Assembly (NCBI RefSeq): GCF_900119705.1
Contig: NZ_LT632322.1
Span: 806,001-870,000, forward strand
From: Murdochiella vaginalis
Lineage (GTDB): Bacteria > Bacillota > Clostridia > Tissierellales > Peptoniphilaceae
Length of the DNA stretch: 64,000 bases
Reading direction: 5' to 3'
Shown one piece after another: positions 7,635-18,695 of the stretch. Made by a program: the position numbers and the translations under genes. Below the pieces are notes generated by a model, which worked only from the letters and a program-made list of their open reading frames with translations, was not told the origin of the DNA and ran no database searches. The first letter of the stretch is position 1. Each line of letters opens with the position of its first letter.

Positions 7635-7794
7635 GTGCCCGAAAATCGAATAGTTGAAAAAAAGGACACAGGTTTCAGTCGTTTGGAGCGGAAAAGTGTG
7701 TCCAAAAAAAGAAAACGCGAGAACGGGACACAAAATTCGGCTGTTTTGTGGAGTCAAGCGTGTCCGGAAAAGAGAAGTGCAAAAAAAAGGACAC
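7635..7794. repeat. Three-copy 62-63 bp repeat with GTGTCC/GGACAC arms
   Basis: The hexamer GTGTCC (first copy GTGCCC) occurs at 7635, 7698 and 7760, and its reverse complement GGACAC at 7664, 7726 and 7789. The pattern is therefore arm, 22-23 nt, arm, 28 nt, repeated three times with a period of 62-63 bp. The 22-23-nt inserts are A-rich on the plus strand (e.g. AAAAAAAGAAAACGCGAG); the 28-nt joins contain TTTCGG/TTTGTGGAG-like sequence. It lies in the otherwise gene-free 7565-7970 stretch between the tRNA terminator and the V-ATPase operon. No convincing coding frame is seen. Confidence 0.75.
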
Positions 7795-7974
7795 GATATA
7801 GTAAAAAAGGAGCCTAATTCGTTGATTTTGCAATGTTGACGCTCCTTTGCGCGCACCGGGACGGTCGCTGCCACACGTTTTTCCACTGCTTCTATGTGCC
7901 AAAACCGTCGTCTTCTGTGTCATGCTCCATGCCACCTCTTGTCCGGCAAGCGTTTTTTTTTACGCATTTTTCGT

Positions 7975-7980
7975 TATAAT
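7975..7980 (+). promoter_or_regulatory. Probable -10 box of the V-ATPase operon
   Basis: A perfect TATAAT ending 43 bp before the first V-ATPase start codon, within an AT-rich stretch. No good -35 hexamer is visible at 16-18 bp; a T-run (gtttttttttt) occupies that place, so the promoter may be weak or need an activator. Confidence 0.5.
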
Positions 7981-8023
7981 AGGGTATGACTGTAAAGACT
8001 ATTGTGAACGGGAAGGAGGGAAA

Positions 8024-8347
8024 ATGGCGAAAGAAGCGATTCAACAGATATTGGCTGCGGAAGAGGAAGCAGCGCGCCTCGTCGCGGAAGCGAAAAACGA
8101 GGCAAAAGTCATGCTGGATGAGGGACGCAGTGCCTATCGAGAAGAAGCCGAATCCCTGGTTGCTGAGGCAAAAGAACAGGCCGCTTCGTTGAAGAGGATG
8201 TATGAACAGGATGCGAGAGCTGCTTTGACAACAACGGCAGAACAAAATCACGCGCATTTGGAAGATATGCGGCGCAAAGATGCTGACTGGATCAATCGTA
8301 TGGCAGATCATATGGTAGAAGAGGTGTTGCGTTATGGCCATCGTTAA
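8024..8347 (+). CDS. V-type ATPase peripheral stalk subunit (G/H-like)
   Basis: A 107-residue coiled-coil protein rich in Ala, Glu and Lys (AAEEEAARLVAEAKNEAKVML). It matches the short stalk subunit that pairs with subunit E to hold the V1 head of A/V-type ATPases (NtpF in Enterococcus hirae, AhaH in archaea). The ATG at 8024 follows GGAAGGAGGG; the same frame opens upstream at 7847 but lacks a ribosome site there. It is the first gene of the operon and overlaps ntpI by 14 bp. Confidence 0.85.
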   Translation: MAKEAIQQILAAEEEAARLVAEAKNEAKVMLDEGRSAYREEAESLVAEAKEQAASLKRMYEQDARAALTTTAEQNHAHLEDMRRKDADWINRMADHMVEEVLRYGHR

Positions 8348-10277
8348 AATGTCCGCCTTTCAGCTCATCTTTTTTGCGTCCGAGCAGGATGCCTTGCTAC
8401 AGCGTTTGCAAACGTTTGACAGGGTACATATCGTCGAGCAGGGCGAACCGACCGTCGAAGGCATTCATGCCCTTCCCCTGGCGAAAGAACATAATGCCCT
8501 GCAAAGCCAGATTTCCCGCCTTGAGGAAGCTATAGAAACGTTGCGCTCCTATGTTCCTGTGCCGACTCGCTGGACGGAAAAGCTCGGCAATGCTCTTCCC
8601 CAAGCAACAGCGAACGTGGATATTCCCGTCGAAGAGGTGATCGACGAGGTTCACGACGAAACAGAAACTATGCATCGCGCTATCGAAAAGATCAAAGCCA
8701 ATGCTGAAAAAAAGCAGGAGCTTTCTCACTGGACAGCACTGGATGTTTCCAAAGAGCAACTTTCTTCCATGCGCAGTATCCAGGCAATGGTGGGCACGAT
8801 CCCGCAACGGTGGGCAGATGATGTGCGAAAATTCATTGCCGTCGAAGCAAAGGGGACGACAGTTGAATTTCTGGACGCGGATGCCAAGGTATACTATGTT
8901 CTTCTTCTTACCAACGGAAAGGACGAGGGCCTGAACGCAGTCCTCCGCGATGCGAGTTTCCAGCCGTTTCCGCTCGAAGAGGGCGGTACGATTGCGGAAC
9001 AACTGCAAGCACTGGATAAAGATACTATGGCGCAGGAAAAGACCATTGCAGATGGCAAAGTGCACCTGAAACGCCTGTGTGACAAATGGCTAACTTCTCT
9101 GGAAGTGGTGTATGAAGAAAAAGCCGAGCAATTTGCCCTTCTGAATGCGGAAGATCGCTTGCTGTATTCTAAAATGCTCAGCTTTATGAAGGGCTATGTC
9201 CCGACAGAAGAAGTGGACGCTTTTACGGAGGCCGTCGCCGGAAATATGGATCCGTCACGCTATCTGTTGGATATTGCGCCGGCGGCTCTGAACGACCCGG
9301 ATGTGCCCATTCTTCTGCAGAACAACGCCATCGCAAAACCGTTTGAAAACATTGTTAAGACCTATTCGCTACCGCTTTATAAAGAGATGGATCCCACCGG
9401 GCTGATCACGCCCTGGTATATTCTTTTTTTCAGCATCATGCTTGGCGATCTGGGCTATGGGGCGCTGCTTTTCCTGGGAACGACGCTTGCGTTACACTTT
9501 TTCGACTGGAAGCCCAATACGGCTATGTCGCTGCGTTTTTTTCAGGTGTTAAGCATTCCGACGATGGTGGTCGGTCTTTGCTTTGGCTCCCTGTTTGGCG
9601 GACTGATTCCTATTCCGGCGTTGGTGCTCGATCCCATGAAGGACTTTATGACCATGATCGTTGCATCCGTTGCCCTCGGTTTTATCCATTTGATGGTTGG
9701 CCTCGGATTAAAGGGTGTACAGCTGATGCGGGAAGGCAATCCCAAAGGGGTGGTCTATGACGTGTTTTCCTGGATGTTCATTCTCGTCGGTTTACTGATG
9801 GTCGCCCTAACGACGATTCTGAACGGCAATCCCTTGTTCAAAACCGTCGGGTTTGTTATGGCGATTGTCGGTGCCGCATTGGTGCTGCTGTTTTCCGCAC
9901 GAGACGAGAAAGGTATCGGCCGCTTTACGTGGGGCCTTTATAATCTCTATGGTGCCACGAGTTATATCGGCGACTTGGTCAGCTACACGCGTCTTACCGC
10001 AATCATGCTTGCTGGCGCATACATTGGCTATGCCATGAATATGATTGGGGGAATGCTCACCGGTCTCGGCGTACCGGGCTTTGTGCTCGCTGCCCTCATC
10101 ATTGTGGGCGCGCATCTGTTCAATTTGTTCTTGAGCTCGCTGTCGTCGTATGTCCATGCGATGCGCCTGATTTATGTGGAATTTTTTGGAAAGTTTTTTG
10201 AAGGGGGAGGCAAGCCGTTCCGCGGCATGCGCCCCGAACCCAAATATGTTGATTTGCAGTCGCCGCGTGAGCGTTAA
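8334..10277 (+). CDS. ntpI: V-type ATP synthase subunit I (a-subunit)
   Basis: A 647-residue membrane stator subunit that carries the ion half-channels facing the proteolipid ring. The N-terminal ~350 residues are soluble and partly coiled coil and form the cytoplasmic arm. The C-terminal half holds about seven or eight helices, starting near the conserved TPWYILFFSIMLGDLGYG motif and including SYTRLTAIMLAGAYIG, whose Arg is the conserved residue facing the ring Glu. Length is typical (about 640-665). Translation starts inside the preceding gene. Confidence 0.95.
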   Translation: MAIVKMSAFQLIFFASEQDALLQRLQTFDRVHIVEQGEPTVEGIHALPLAKEHNALQSQISRLEEAIETLRSYVPVPTRWTEKLGNALPQATANVDIPVEEVIDEVHDETETMHRAIEKIKANAEKKQELSHWTALDVSKEQLSSMRSIQAMVGTIPQRWADDVRKFIAVEAKGTTVEFLDADAKVYYVLLLTNGKDEGLNAVLRDASFQPFPLEEGGTIAEQLQALDKDTMAQEKTIADGKVHLKRLCDKWLTSLEVVYEEKAEQFALLNAEDRLLYSKMLSFMKGYVPTEEVDAFTEAVAGNMDPSRYLLDIAPAALNDPDVPILLQNNAIAKPFENIVKTYSLPLYKEMDPTGLITPWYILFFSIMLGDLGYGALLFLGTTLALHFFDWKPNTAMSLRFFQVLSIPTMVVGLCFGSLFGGLIPIPALVLDPMKDFMTMIVASVALGFIHLMVGLGLKGVQLMREGNPKGVVYDVFSWMFILVGLLMVALTTILNGNPLFKTVGFVMAIVGAALVLLFSARDEKGIGRFTWGLYNLYGATSYIGDLVSYTRLTAIMLAGAYIGYAMNMIGGMLTGLGVPGFVLAALIIVGAHLFNLFLSSLSSYVHAMRLIYVEFFGKFFEGGGKPFRGMRPEPKYVDLQSPRER

Positions 10278-10781
<504 letters not shown>

Positions 10782-10807
10782 TTTCTCCACAAAGAAAGGA
10801 GGAAGAC

Positions 10808-11362
10808 ATGGCCCAACTGGAACAACTGATTGAACAAATTCGCATGGATGCGAACGAACAGAAAACAAAATTGCTTGATGAAGCAAAGAAGCAGGTGCAA
10901 GAAGAAAGAGGCCGTGCACTTCAGGAAGCGCGTCTTGCGGCAGAGAATATTCTTGCTCATGCCGAACGTGAAAAAGCGGCGATCGTCGATCGCGTGCAGG
11001 CGGAAGAGGAACGTGACGATCGCAATGCGCGCCTGAGCGCGAAGCAGGAACTCGTGCAAAATGTTTTTGCCCTTGCGGAAGAGAAGCTGCGGCACTTGGA
11101 TCCGGCACGTTTGCAACAAGCATTGGATGCATATCTTGTAGCCCATCCTTTGGCAAAAGAGGCGGTTTTGGAATTGCCGCAGGAAAGTAGCCTACAAACG
11201 CCACCGGGCGTAAAGGTGGAACGATCCGATTCCTTCGTGAGCGGCTTTCGTGTTCGTCGTGCAGGCATGCGCGAAAATTTTGATTACATCGAGATCCTGC
11301 AGTATATGCGGCATGATCTGGAGCAGGAGGTCATTCGCGCAATGGCGGAAGGAGAGGAATGA
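10808..11362 (+). CDS. ntpE: V-type ATP synthase subunit E (peripheral stalk)
   Basis: A 184-residue stalk subunit. The first ~90 residues form a charged coiled coil (QIRMDANEQKTKLLDEAKKQV); the C-terminal globular part binds the top of the V1 head. The start at 10808 follows AAAGGAGGAAGAC; the same frame continues upstream without a better site. It overlaps ntpC through ATGA. It would pair with the product of the first gene of the operon. Confidence 0.9.
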   Translation: MAQLEQLIEQIRMDANEQKTKLLDEAKKQVQEERGRALQEARLAAENILAHAEREKAAIVDRVQAEEERDDRNARLSAKQELVQNVFALAEEKLRHLDPARLQQALDAYLVAHPLAKEAVLELPQESSLQTPPGVKVERSDSFVSGFRVRRAGMRENFDYIEILQYMRHDLEQEVIRAMAEGEE

Positions 11363-12426
11363 TGGATAATCAAGCCTTTGCTTCCATGCGCATTCACATG
11401 GCCGAAAAGGATCTGATCACGCCCGGACAATGGGATCGTATGCGGGAAGCGCCTGACTATGACGCTGCGATACAAGTGTTGAAAGAAACACGATATGGAG
11501 CGCTCTTCGCGGAAGGGGAGTCTCCCGTGCTTTCCGACGTGCTTAAAATCGAATTGCAGAAACAGGCGGATTTTATCCTTGATCTCGTGCGGGAGCCGGA
11601 ACTCAGGCGTTTGCTGTTTCTGCGCTACGATTACCACAATCTGAAGATTCTGGTCAAAGCATCAACCGAGCTCGAGCGTTTTGAGCCCTTACTGTTTCCA
11701 TTCGGCACGCTTTTTATACCGCGGATCAAGAAGCAGATCGCCGAGAAAAAAACCTTCGGCGTCGCCAACTTGGCGGAACAGACGGCGGTTGAGGCGGCCA
11801 AGGTTTGGGCAGAAACAGGCGATGCGCAGGAGGTGGATTTCCTGCTGGATCGTGCCTATTTTGCAGAATTGCATGCGTTAAGCAAGCAAACGAAGAGTGC
11901 GTTCTTTGCGCGTTATGCGCGAGAGATGACGGATTTTACCAATCTGCTTTCCTTTTTCCGTGCCCGCGTACAACAGCAACCCAAATCGTTTTTAACGCAT
12001 GTATTTTTACCGGGTGGCACCATTCGTATGGAAGATCTGCTGTCGCCGAAAGTATCCTCACCGGTGGTAGAAGACGGATCCAATGCCTTAAGCGGCGTGG
12101 ATCGCGAAAAACTCTGTGCGATGTTACATCGCGCCGGTGCATCCAACGAGACGGTAAACGCCTGGGAAGCCTTTGCGCAAACAGGAGATATGAACGAGGT
12201 GGAAAGGGTGCGCGACCATGTATCGCTCCTTTTGGCGGTAGAAGGCGGAAGAAAAGAATCCGGCTTGGCGTTACTCTTTTCCTATTTAGTCCGCGTGCGA
12301 ACGGAAATACAGGATGTGAACATCGTTCTGGGCGCAAAGCGCGTTGGCATTCCTGCGGAACAAATTGCGTCCTACATGCGTACGATAACGTCAGGAACGC
12401 AGGTGGAAAGGAGCCGTCATGCATAA
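11359..12426 (+). CDS. ntpC: V-type ATP synthase subunit C (ring-stalk connector)
   Basis: A 355-residue, largely helical protein corresponding to subunit C of bacterial A/V-ATPases (subunit d in eukaryotes), which caps the proteolipid ring and socks the central stalk onto it. Length and the motif DLVREPELRRLLFLRYDYHNLKILVKA are typical. The start ATGATG overlaps the ntpE stop. The 3' end overlaps the next gene by 8 bp. Confidence 0.9.
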   Translation: MMDNQAFASMRIHMAEKDLITPGQWDRMREAPDYDAAIQVLKETRYGALFAEGESPVLSDVLKIELQKQADFILDLVREPELRRLLFLRYDYHNLKILVKASTELERFEPLLFPFGTLFIPRIKKQIAEKKTFGVANLAEQTAVEAAKVWAETGDAQEVDFLLDRAYFAELHALSKQTKSAFFARYAREMTDFTNLLSFFRARVQQQPKSFLTHVFLPGGTIRMEDLLSPKVSSPVVEDGSNALSGVDREKLCAMLHRAGASNETVNAWEAFAQTGDMNEVERVRDHVSLLLAVEGGRKESGLALLFSYLVRVRTEIQDVNIVLGAKRVGIPAEQIASYMRTITSGTQVERSRHA

Positions 12427-12727
12427 AGTAGCAGTGATTGGCGATCGCCATTCGGTGCTGGCCTTTGAGGCGCTCGGTGTAGAAGTGTTTACGCCGACAG
12501 AGGACCATGAAATTCGCAATACCGTGGAACGTCTTGCCCGCGATGATTACGCCGTCATCTTTATGACGGAAGAGCTGGCGGAACGGGCGGAGGAGACGCT
12601 TTCCCATTACCAAAATGCGGCCGTTCCGGCCATTATTATGATTCCGAACAGCAGCGGCTCACAAGGCATCGGCATGCGAGAAATTGCAGCTAATGTTGAA
12701 AAAGCCGTGGGCATGAATATCTTTTAG
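12419..12727 (+). CDS. ntpG: V-type ATP synthase subunit F (central stalk)
   Basis: A 102-residue protein with the Rossmann-like fold of subunit [24 protein letters not shown], then [12 protein letters not shown], and [16 protein letters not shown]. It binds subunit D in the rotor and tunes ATPase activity. The symbol follows E. hirae usage, where subunit F is NtpG; other annotations use ntpF or atpF. Its position between C and A is the standard gene order. Confidence 0.9.
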   Translation: MHKVAVIGDRHSVLAFEALGVEVFTPTEDHEIRNTVERLARDDYAVIFMTEELAERAEETLSHYQNAAVPAIIMIPNSSGSQGIGMREIAANVEKAVGMNIF

Positions 12728-12740
12728 ACGGGAGGGCACA

Positions 12741-14516
12741 TTGAAAGAAGGAACGATCATTAAAGTATCCGGACCGCTGGTTGAGGCCGGCGGAATGGAA
12801 GATGCCAATATTCAGGATGTGGTGGAAGTCTCGGATAAAGGGCTGATTGGCGAAATCATCGAGATGAAGGGCGACGTCGCCTTTATACAGGTCTATGAAG
12901 AGACCACGGGTATCGGACCGGGAGAACCCGTTACTTCGTTGGGGGCGCCGCTAAGCGTGGAGTTGGGGCCGGGATTGGTCGGTCAGATCTATGACGGTAT
13001 CCAGCGTCCACTCGATGATTTGGCGGAAAAAGCGGGCGACTTTTTGGAGCGTGGTGTTTCCGCGCCGGCCATTTCGCACGAAAAGAAATGGGACTTCGTT
13101 GCGACCGCAAAGGTTGGGGAGTTCGTTTCGGCAGGGGATGTTTTAGGCATCGTGCAGGAAACGGAAGTGCTCGAACATAAAATCATGGTTCCACCGAGAC
13201 AAAAGGGAAAGATTACCGCATTGGCCTCCGGCGCATACACGGTAGAAGACGTGATCGGTACATTAGAAGACGAAAACGGAGAGAAACAGGAGCTGCGTCT
13301 GGCGCAGAAATGGCCGGTTCGCCAGGCACGCCCGGTGGCACGAAAGATGGATCCGACGGTGCCACTCGTTACCGGACAGCGCGTCATTGATACGTTCTTC
13401 CCGGTGGCAAAAGGCGGAACAGCCGCTATCCCTGGCCCGTTCGGTTCCGGAAAAACGGTCATTCAGCATCAGCTGGCCAAGTGGGCGGATGCCGAGGTCA
13501 TTGTCTACGTCGGTTGCGGTGAACGCGGCAACGAGATGACCGACGTCTTGAATGAATTTCCGGAAATTATGGACCCGAACACGGGCAAGAGCCTGATGCA
13601 GAAGGTCATTTTGATCGCGAACACCTCTAACATGCCGGTGGCGGCACGTGAGGCGTCTATTTATACCGGCATGACCATTGCGGAATACTATCGCGACATG
13701 GGCTATTCCGTGGCGCTCATGGCCGACTCCACTTCGCGCTGGGCAGAGGCTCTGCGTGAGATGTCCGGTCGTCTGGAAGAAATGCCGGGCGATGAAGGTT
13801 ATCCTGCCTATTTGGCGTCGCGCATCGCGAGCTTTTATGAGCGCACCGGGATTGTGAAGTGCCTCGGCAGCGAGGATCGCGAAGGATCCCTTACCGCTAT
13901 CGGTGCAGTCTCTCCTCCGGGTGGCGACCTTTCCGAGCCGGTTACACAGTCGACTCTGCGTATTGTTAAAGTCTTCTGGGGACTGGATTACGATTTGTCC
14001 TATGCGCGTCATTTCCCGGCTATCAACTGGTTGAAGAGCTATTCCCTCTACCAAGATAAAATGGATGATTATTTCTGCGAAGCGGTGCATCCGCAATTTG
14101 CTGCGCATCGTCAACAGGCGATGGCACTTCTTACCGAAGAGCAGAGTTTGCAGGAGATCGTTCGTCTGGTCGGCAAAGATGCTCTTTCCCCGGAAGATCA
14201 GTTGAAACTTTTTACGGCAAAATCGTTGCGCGAAGATTTTCTGCAGCAGAACGCTTTCGATGATGTGGATACGTACTGTTCGGCGAAGAAACAATACGAG
14301 ATGTTGACCATCATTCTTGCTTTCCACGAAAAAGCGCAGGAAGCGCTGGCACATGGCGTGTATCTGCGAGAGATCGAGAGTATGCCCATCCGTCAACGCA
14401 TTGTGCGTATGCGTCAGATTCCCGAAGAGCAGTTGAATGAAATGGATTCCCTCCGTCAGGAGATGACAGCGGCATTCCAAACGCTGATGCAGGAGCAGGA
14501 GGTCGTCAATGATTAA
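12741..14516 (+). CDS. ntpA: V-type ATP synthase catalytic subunit A
   Basis: A 591-residue catalytic subunit. The nucleotide site shows the P-loop GPFGSGKTV at about residue 233 and the downstream [34 protein letters not shown] block, with the catalytic Glu in the GERG loop ([10 protein letters not shown]). The ~90-residue insert between the N-terminal barrel and the P-loop (the non-homologous region) distinguishes it from F-type beta. Start is TTG with GGGAGGG 6-7 bases upstream, the only ribosome-site-supported start. It overlaps ntpB by 8 bp. Confidence 0.97.
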   Translation: MKEGTIIKVSGPLVEAGGMEDANIQDVVEVSDKGLIGEIIEMKGDVAFIQVYEETTGIGPGEPVTSLGAPLSVELGPGLVGQIYDGIQRPLDDLAEKAGDFLERGVSAPAISHEKKWDFVATAKVGEFVSAGDVLGIVQETEVLEHKIMVPPRQKGKITALASGAYTVEDVIGTLEDENGEKQELRLAQKWPVRQARPVARKMDPTVPLVTGQRVIDTFFPVAKGGTAAIPGPFGSGKTVIQHQLAKWADAEVIVYVGCGERGNEMTDVLNEFPEIMDPNTGKSLMQKVILIANTSNMPVAAREASIYTGMTIAEYYRDMGYSVALMADSTSRWAEALREMSGRLEEMPGDEGYPAYLASRIASFYERTGIVKCLGSEDREGSLTAIGAVSPPGGDLSEPVTQSTLRIVKVFWGLDYDLSYARHFPAINWLKSYSLYQDKMDDYFCEAVHPQFAAHRQQAMALLTEEQSLQEIVRLVGKDALSPEDQLKLFTAKSLREDFLQQNAFDDVDTYCSAKKQYEMLTIILAFHEKAQEALAHGVYLREIESMPIRQRIVRMRQIPEEQLNEMDSLRQEMTAAFQTLMQEQEVVND

Positions 14517-15999
14517 GGATTATCAAACCGTTCGTGAGATTTCCGGCCCGATCATGCTGGTAACCGGCGTGGAGGGCGTGAAATACGAGGAACTGGTGGA
14601 AGTGCAGCTTCAGGATGGAACCACGCGACGCGGAAAGGTGTTGGAAGTCAGCGAAAAAGCAACCTTAGTGCAGCTTTTTGAAGGCTCTGCCGGCATCAAC
14701 ATGCGCGATACCTCGGTGCGCTTTTTAGGGCATCCGCAAGAGATTGGCGTATCCACCGATATGATCGGACGCGTTTTTAACGGCATGGGCGAGCCCATCG
14801 ATGACGGCCCGAAGCTGTTGCCGGAAAAACGACTGGACATCAACGGTTCCGCCATCAATCCCTATTCGCGCCTCTATCCGTCCGAATTCATTCAAACAGG
14901 CGTTTCGGCCATTGACGGCCTGAATACACTCGTTCGTGGACAAAAGCTGCCGATTTTCTCCGGCAACGGTCTTCCGCACAATCAGCTGGCGGCGCAAATT
15001 GCTCGTCAGGCGACCGTGCGCGGTACGGATGAAAAATTTGCCGTGGTGTTTGCTGCCATGGGCATTACGTTTGAAGAAGCGCAGTTTTTTATTAAAGATT
15101 TTCAGAAGACGGGCGCCATCAACCGTGCGGTGCTGTTTATGAACTTGGCGGACGATCCGACGATTGAGCGCATTTCCACACCGCGTATCGCCTTGACGGC
15201 AGCGGAGTATCTCGCCTTTGAGCAGGGAATGCACGTTTTGGTCATCATGACCGATATGACCAACTATGCCGAGGCCTTGCGTGAAGTTTCCGCTGCCCGA
15301 AAAGAAGTGCCGGGACGCCGTGGCTTCCCCGGTTATCTCTATACCGACCTTTCGCAGCTGTACGAGCGCGCCGGAAGAATTAAGGGACGTGAAGGCTCCA
15401 TCACGCAGCTTCCGATTCTTTCCATGCCGGAGGACGATATCACCCATCCGATTCCGGATTTGACCGGCTACATCACCGAAGGACAGATCATTCTGAACCG
15501 AAGCCTTTATAATCGCGGTATTTTCCCGCCCATCGATATTTTGCCATCCCTTTCACGTTTGAAGGATAAGGGGATTGGCGAAGGTAAGACGCGCAAAGAC
15601 CATGCGGCTACCATGAACCAGATTTATGCCGCCGTTGCGCGGGGACGTAACGCCAAGGAGCTTTCCACCATCCTCGGCGAAGCGGCTCTTTCCGATGCGG
15701 ATATCGCTTTTGCGCATTTTTCGGATGCGTTTGATCAGGAATACGTGAATCAGGGCTTTACTACCAACAGAACGATTGAGGAAACCTTGGATCTGGGCTG
15801 GAAACTGTTGCGCATGCTGCCGCGTGAGGAACTCAAGCGTATCAAGGATGACATGATTAATGAGCACTTTGGTCCGGAGGGAACGGGGGCTGAGTCGGAT
15901 GCTATTGCACGCGTGGCGATGATGAAGCAGAAACAGTTCCATCAGGAACAATCTGCACATGAAGAAAATCGTGGAAAGGGACAGGAGGAAGCGCAATGA
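14509..15999 (+). CDS. ntpB: V-type ATP synthase regulatory subunit B
   Basis: A 496-residue non-catalytic head subunit. It aligns with the A/V-type B family ([20 protein letters not shown] near the start; [20 protein letters not shown] replaces a P-loop; [29 protein letters not shown]). The C-terminal tail of ~35 residues is charged and longer than in many homologues (typically about 460). Start ATG overlaps ntpA. Confidence 0.96.
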   Translation: MIKDYQTVREISGPIMLVTGVEGVKYEELVEVQLQDGTTRRGKVLEVSEKATLVQLFEGSAGINMRDTSVRFLGHPQEIGVSTDMIGRVFNGMGEPIDDGPKLLPEKRLDINGSAINPYSRLYPSEFIQTGVSAIDGLNTLVRGQKLPIFSGNGLPHNQLAAQIARQATVRGTDEKFAVVFAAMGITFEEAQFFIKDFQKTGAINRAVLFMNLADDPTIERISTPRIALTAAEYLAFEQGMHVLVIMTDMTNYAEALREVSAARKEVPGRRGFPGYLYTDLSQLYERAGRIKGREGSITQLPILSMPEDDITHPIPDLTGYITEGQIILNRSLYNRGIFPPIDILPSLSRLKDKGIGEGKTRKDHAATMNQIYAAVARGRNAKELSTILGEAALSDADIAFAHFSDAFDQEYVNQGFTTNRTIEETLDLGWKLLRMLPREELKRIKDDMINEHFGPEGTGAESDAIARVAMMKQKQFHQEQSAHEENRGKGQEEAQ

Positions 16000-16688
16000 C
16001 GCGCCTGAATGTCAACCCGACGCGAATGGTGATGACGGGCCTGAAAGATCGCCTGAAAACCGCCAAGCGCGGTCATAAGCTGCTAAAAGACAAACAGGAT
16101 GAGCTCATGCGCCGCTTTATCGCGTTGGCGAAGGAAAACCGCACGCTGCGCGAAGAGGTGGAAAAGGAGCTGCAAGAAGCTTTTCGCGCCTTTTCCATGG
16201 CCAGCGCTGTCATGTCCGACCCGATGCTTGAAAATGCGCTGTTAAGCTCTAAACAGCGCATGGGCGTGGACGTGCACGTAGAAAATATCATGAGCGTGCG
16301 CATTCCGGCGTTTACTTTTGTGCGCAGCGGTGTCGAGGAGGGGAAAGAAGCGAATATCTATCCCTATGGCTTCGCACAAACCTCGGTTGAATTGGATGTG
16401 GCATTGAAAAAACTAAATGGCGCTATGGATCGTCTGTTGAAACTGGCCAAGCTGGAAAAAAGCTGTCAGCTGATGGCCAAGGAGATCGAATCCACACGGC
16501 GGCGCGTCAATGCACTGGAGTATCGGACGATTCCGGATCTCGAGGAAACCATCACCTATATCCGCATGAAATTGGAAGAAGAAGATCGGGCGACGATCAC
16601 CCGCCTGTTAAAGATCAAGGATCTTATCTCCCAGGCGCGGGAAGAAGGCCGCCACGATATTGAAGTGCTTTTACAAACCAATCAGTAG
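15996..16688 (+). CDS. ntpD: V-type ATP synthase subunit D (central rotor shaft)
   Basis: A 230-residue, mostly coiled-coil shaft subunit ([33 protein letters not shown] at the start and a long C-terminal helix). It rotates inside the A3B3 head with subunit F. It overlaps ntpB by 4 bp and ends the nine-gene operon. No terminator hairpin is visible in the following 100 bp. Confidence 0.95.
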   Translation: MTRLNVNPTRMVMTGLKDRLKTAKRGHKLLKDKQDELMRRFIALAKENRTLREEVEKELQEAFRAFSMASAVMSDPMLENALLSSKQRMGVDVHVENIMSVRIPAFTFVRSGVEEGKEANIYPYGFAQTSVELDVALKKLNGAMDRLLKLAKLEKSCQLMAKEIESTRRRVNALEYRTIPDLEETITYIRMKLEEEDRATITRLLKIKDLISQAREEGRHDIEVLLQTNQ

Positions 16689-16791
16689 CGCAGAGTGAAA
16701 AAGGCAATTCTCCTTCATGCACCCTTCATAATTCCGTGGTATAGTATGGACGATTCGGCAGAGCCTCTGCCGACATTGGAAAGGACAGAAG

Positions 16792-17676
16792 ATGAGAATT
16801 GCCTGCATCGGTGATGTGCACTATACCTCCATGCTCCTGCATGGATCCGCCAAACGAAACTTGAATCGACAATTTTATACCAACTTCTTTCGTACCTTCT
16901 TTTCCATCGAGGCGGATCGCTATGTCTGCTTGGGAGACTTGACCCACTTTGGTACAAAACGACAGCTTCGCGAGATCTTTTCGATTATCAACGAAACGAA
17001 ACGAGAAGATCAGCGTTTTGAGCCGGTTATTGGCAACCACGATATCCTTTTTGGCGGAAAAGAAACCTTCCGGGAAATTAGCGGTTTGCGCTGGCTCTAT
17101 CGTGCAGACGATCAGGAAGATGTGCGTTTGCTGTATTTGGACACCGCACGCGTTGCGGCCTTTCGCAAGAATTCATCCTACATGGGAATCGAACAGTCCC
17201 GTTGGATTTGCGACCAACTGCTCAGTGCCGGTTCAAAACCGGTGGTGGTGTTCGCGCATCATCCATGTAATCATGTTCGTATGACGGACAGTCAAGGTCG
17301 TTATCTCACACACATGTCACTGGACGATGTGCTGGAACTCAAGAGCGGTACGGCGATTTATATTAATGGCCACAAGCATAAAGACTGCTACCATGTGGAT
17401 AAGAACTGGGCGTTTTTGCAATTCAGCGATATTTTGGATGAGCCCGTGATTCGTGTGCTCACGCTGGAAGAAGGCAATCTCAGCATGGAATCTGTGGCGA
17501 TCACCGATCCGGAGATGCTGCATTCCGCAAAAGTGATTATTCGTTCGGTAGGCACTTTTATGCGCAAGAAGAATGACCAACAATTTGCTGAGGTGGAGGA
17601 TTTAACTCTGCAGCAAAATGCGGATGAAAGCAGTTTTCAACTGGAATTTTCACCGCGTCCGGCCGCGAGAGCATAA
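16792..17676 (+). CDS. Calcineurin-like metallophosphoesterase
   Basis: A 294-residue cytoplasmic protein with the full two-metal phosphoesterase set: GDVHY near the N-terminus, CLGDLTHFG, VIGNHD, FAHHPCNH and NGHKHKD. The substrate could be a nucleotide, cyclic nucleotide or protein phosphate; neighbours do not tell. It has its own region upstream (TATAGT at 16740-16745 could be a -10) and a terminator downstream, so it is probably monocistronic. Confidence 0.85.
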   Translation: MRIACIGDVHYTSMLLHGSAKRNLNRQFYTNFFRTFFSIEADRYVCLGDLTHFGTKRQLREIFSIINETKREDQRFEPVIGNHDILFGGKETFREISGLRWLYRADDQEDVRLLYLDTARVAAFRKNSSYMGIEQSRWICDQLLSAGSKPVVVFAHHPCNHVRMTDSQGRYLTHMSLDDVLELKSGTAIYINGHKHKDCYHVDKNWAFLQFSDILDEPVIRVLTLEEGNLSMESVAITDPEMLHSAKVIIRSVGTFMRKKNDQQFAEVEDLTLQQNADESSFQLEFSPRPAARA

Positions 17677-17699
17677 GGCCTGGAGGAGACAAAAACAAT

Positions 17700-17722
17700 T
17701 CGCGCGTCGGCGCGATTTTTTT
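17700..17722 (+). terminator. Rho-independent terminator after the phosphoesterase gene
   Basis: TCGCGC (17700-17705), a short loop, GCGCGA (17710-17715), then seven T residues. Confidence 0.85.
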
Positions 17723-17874
17723 CAGGTTGCAAGAAAACGTTATCCGACCATCCGTTTCGGGGTATATGGATAGCGGTAGTCAAGGAGAGACGAACGGCCC
17801 GGAGAAAGGAGCCGATCGGACAGAAAAAACAACTTTCATGAAACGGCATCATTTTTGTGATACAAGGAGAGAAG

Positions 17875-18672
17875 ATGAAACAGAAAGATATAAACGTTTC
17901 GGAGCAGGCGCAGCAAATCGATGTGTTGGCGTTTCAGCGGCAACATCGTACCATTCGCCAATTTACCGACGAGCCGATCACGGAAGCACAGCTTGCAAAA
18001 ATTAAGGAGATAGCCGATCGCACCGCAAGCGCCATGGGCCTGCAGACGGCTTCCGTGCTTCGTGTCACAGAAGATTCTTTGCGAAAAGTCTTCGGTGAGG
18101 TGACAGGGCAACCCTATGTTGCCGATGCTCCGGAGCTTTGGGTGTTCGTTGCCGATCTGCATCGCAACGCAACCATCGTGGAACAAAAAACGGGTGAGAA
18201 GCCCGTCATCGGCATGGGGAAATTTATGTCCGCCTACGCGGATGCGCTGCTCATGGCGCAAAATGTCATGAACGCCGTGGAAGCGTTGGGGCTTGGAGGC
18301 GCCTTCATCGGCAGCATCGCGAATGATCCGCCGCATATTCGCCAGGCGCTTCATTTACCGACCGGCACGTATGCGGCAATCGCAGTGATTTTTGGCCATC
18401 CGGGCGAAACGCCGCAACAAAAACCGCGAATGCCACAGACGATGCGCTTTTTCGAAAACACGTATCCCACGGATAACGCGTATTTGGATCCGTTGGATGC
18501 CTATGATGCGCAAATGCAAACCTATACGGATCTTCGTCATCCGGACAAAACGCTTCCCTCGTTCACGGAGCAGGTTCTTCGAAGCTTTTCAGGCGCGGCG
18601 GACGGCCGTGATCACTTGATTTCATTTTTATCCGATTCCGGATTTCATGTATCGCCGGAAGAAAATCGATGA
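17875..18672 (+). CDS. Nitroreductase-family NAD(P)H:FMN oxidoreductase
   Basis: A 265-residue FMN enzyme of the NfsA/FRP type. Residues ~20-35 hold the phosphate-binding HRTIRQFTDEPI; the middle has the AYADALLMAQNVMNAVEALGLGGAFIGSI segment; then TGTYAAIAVIFGHPGETPQQKPRMP is the typical C-terminal arm. The start at 17875 follows AAGGAGAGAAG; a GTG six codons earlier lacks a ribosome site. Likely reduces quinones, flavins or nitro compounds in the cytosol. Confidence 0.88.
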   Translation: MKQKDINVSEQAQQIDVLAFQRQHRTIRQFTDEPITEAQLAKIKEIADRTASAMGLQTASVLRVTEDSLRKVFGEVTGQPYVADAPELWVFVADLHRNATIVEQKTGEKPVIGMGKFMSAYADALLMAQNVMNAVEALGLGGAFIGSIANDPPHIRQALHLPTGTYAAIAVIFGHPGETPQQKPRMPQTMRFFENTYPTDNAYLDPLDAYDAQMQTYTDLRHPDKTLPSFTEQVLRSFSGAADGRDHLISFLSDSGFHVSPEENR

Positions 18673-18695
18673 TTCGAATTGTAGGGCAGTGCAGG

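Noticed and set aside
7536-7886. Minus-strand frame across the GTGTCC array with about 21-residue repeats
   Set aside because: The repetition comes from the DNA repeat (62-63 bp, not always in frame), no ribosome site is seen, and composition is unlike the neighbours.
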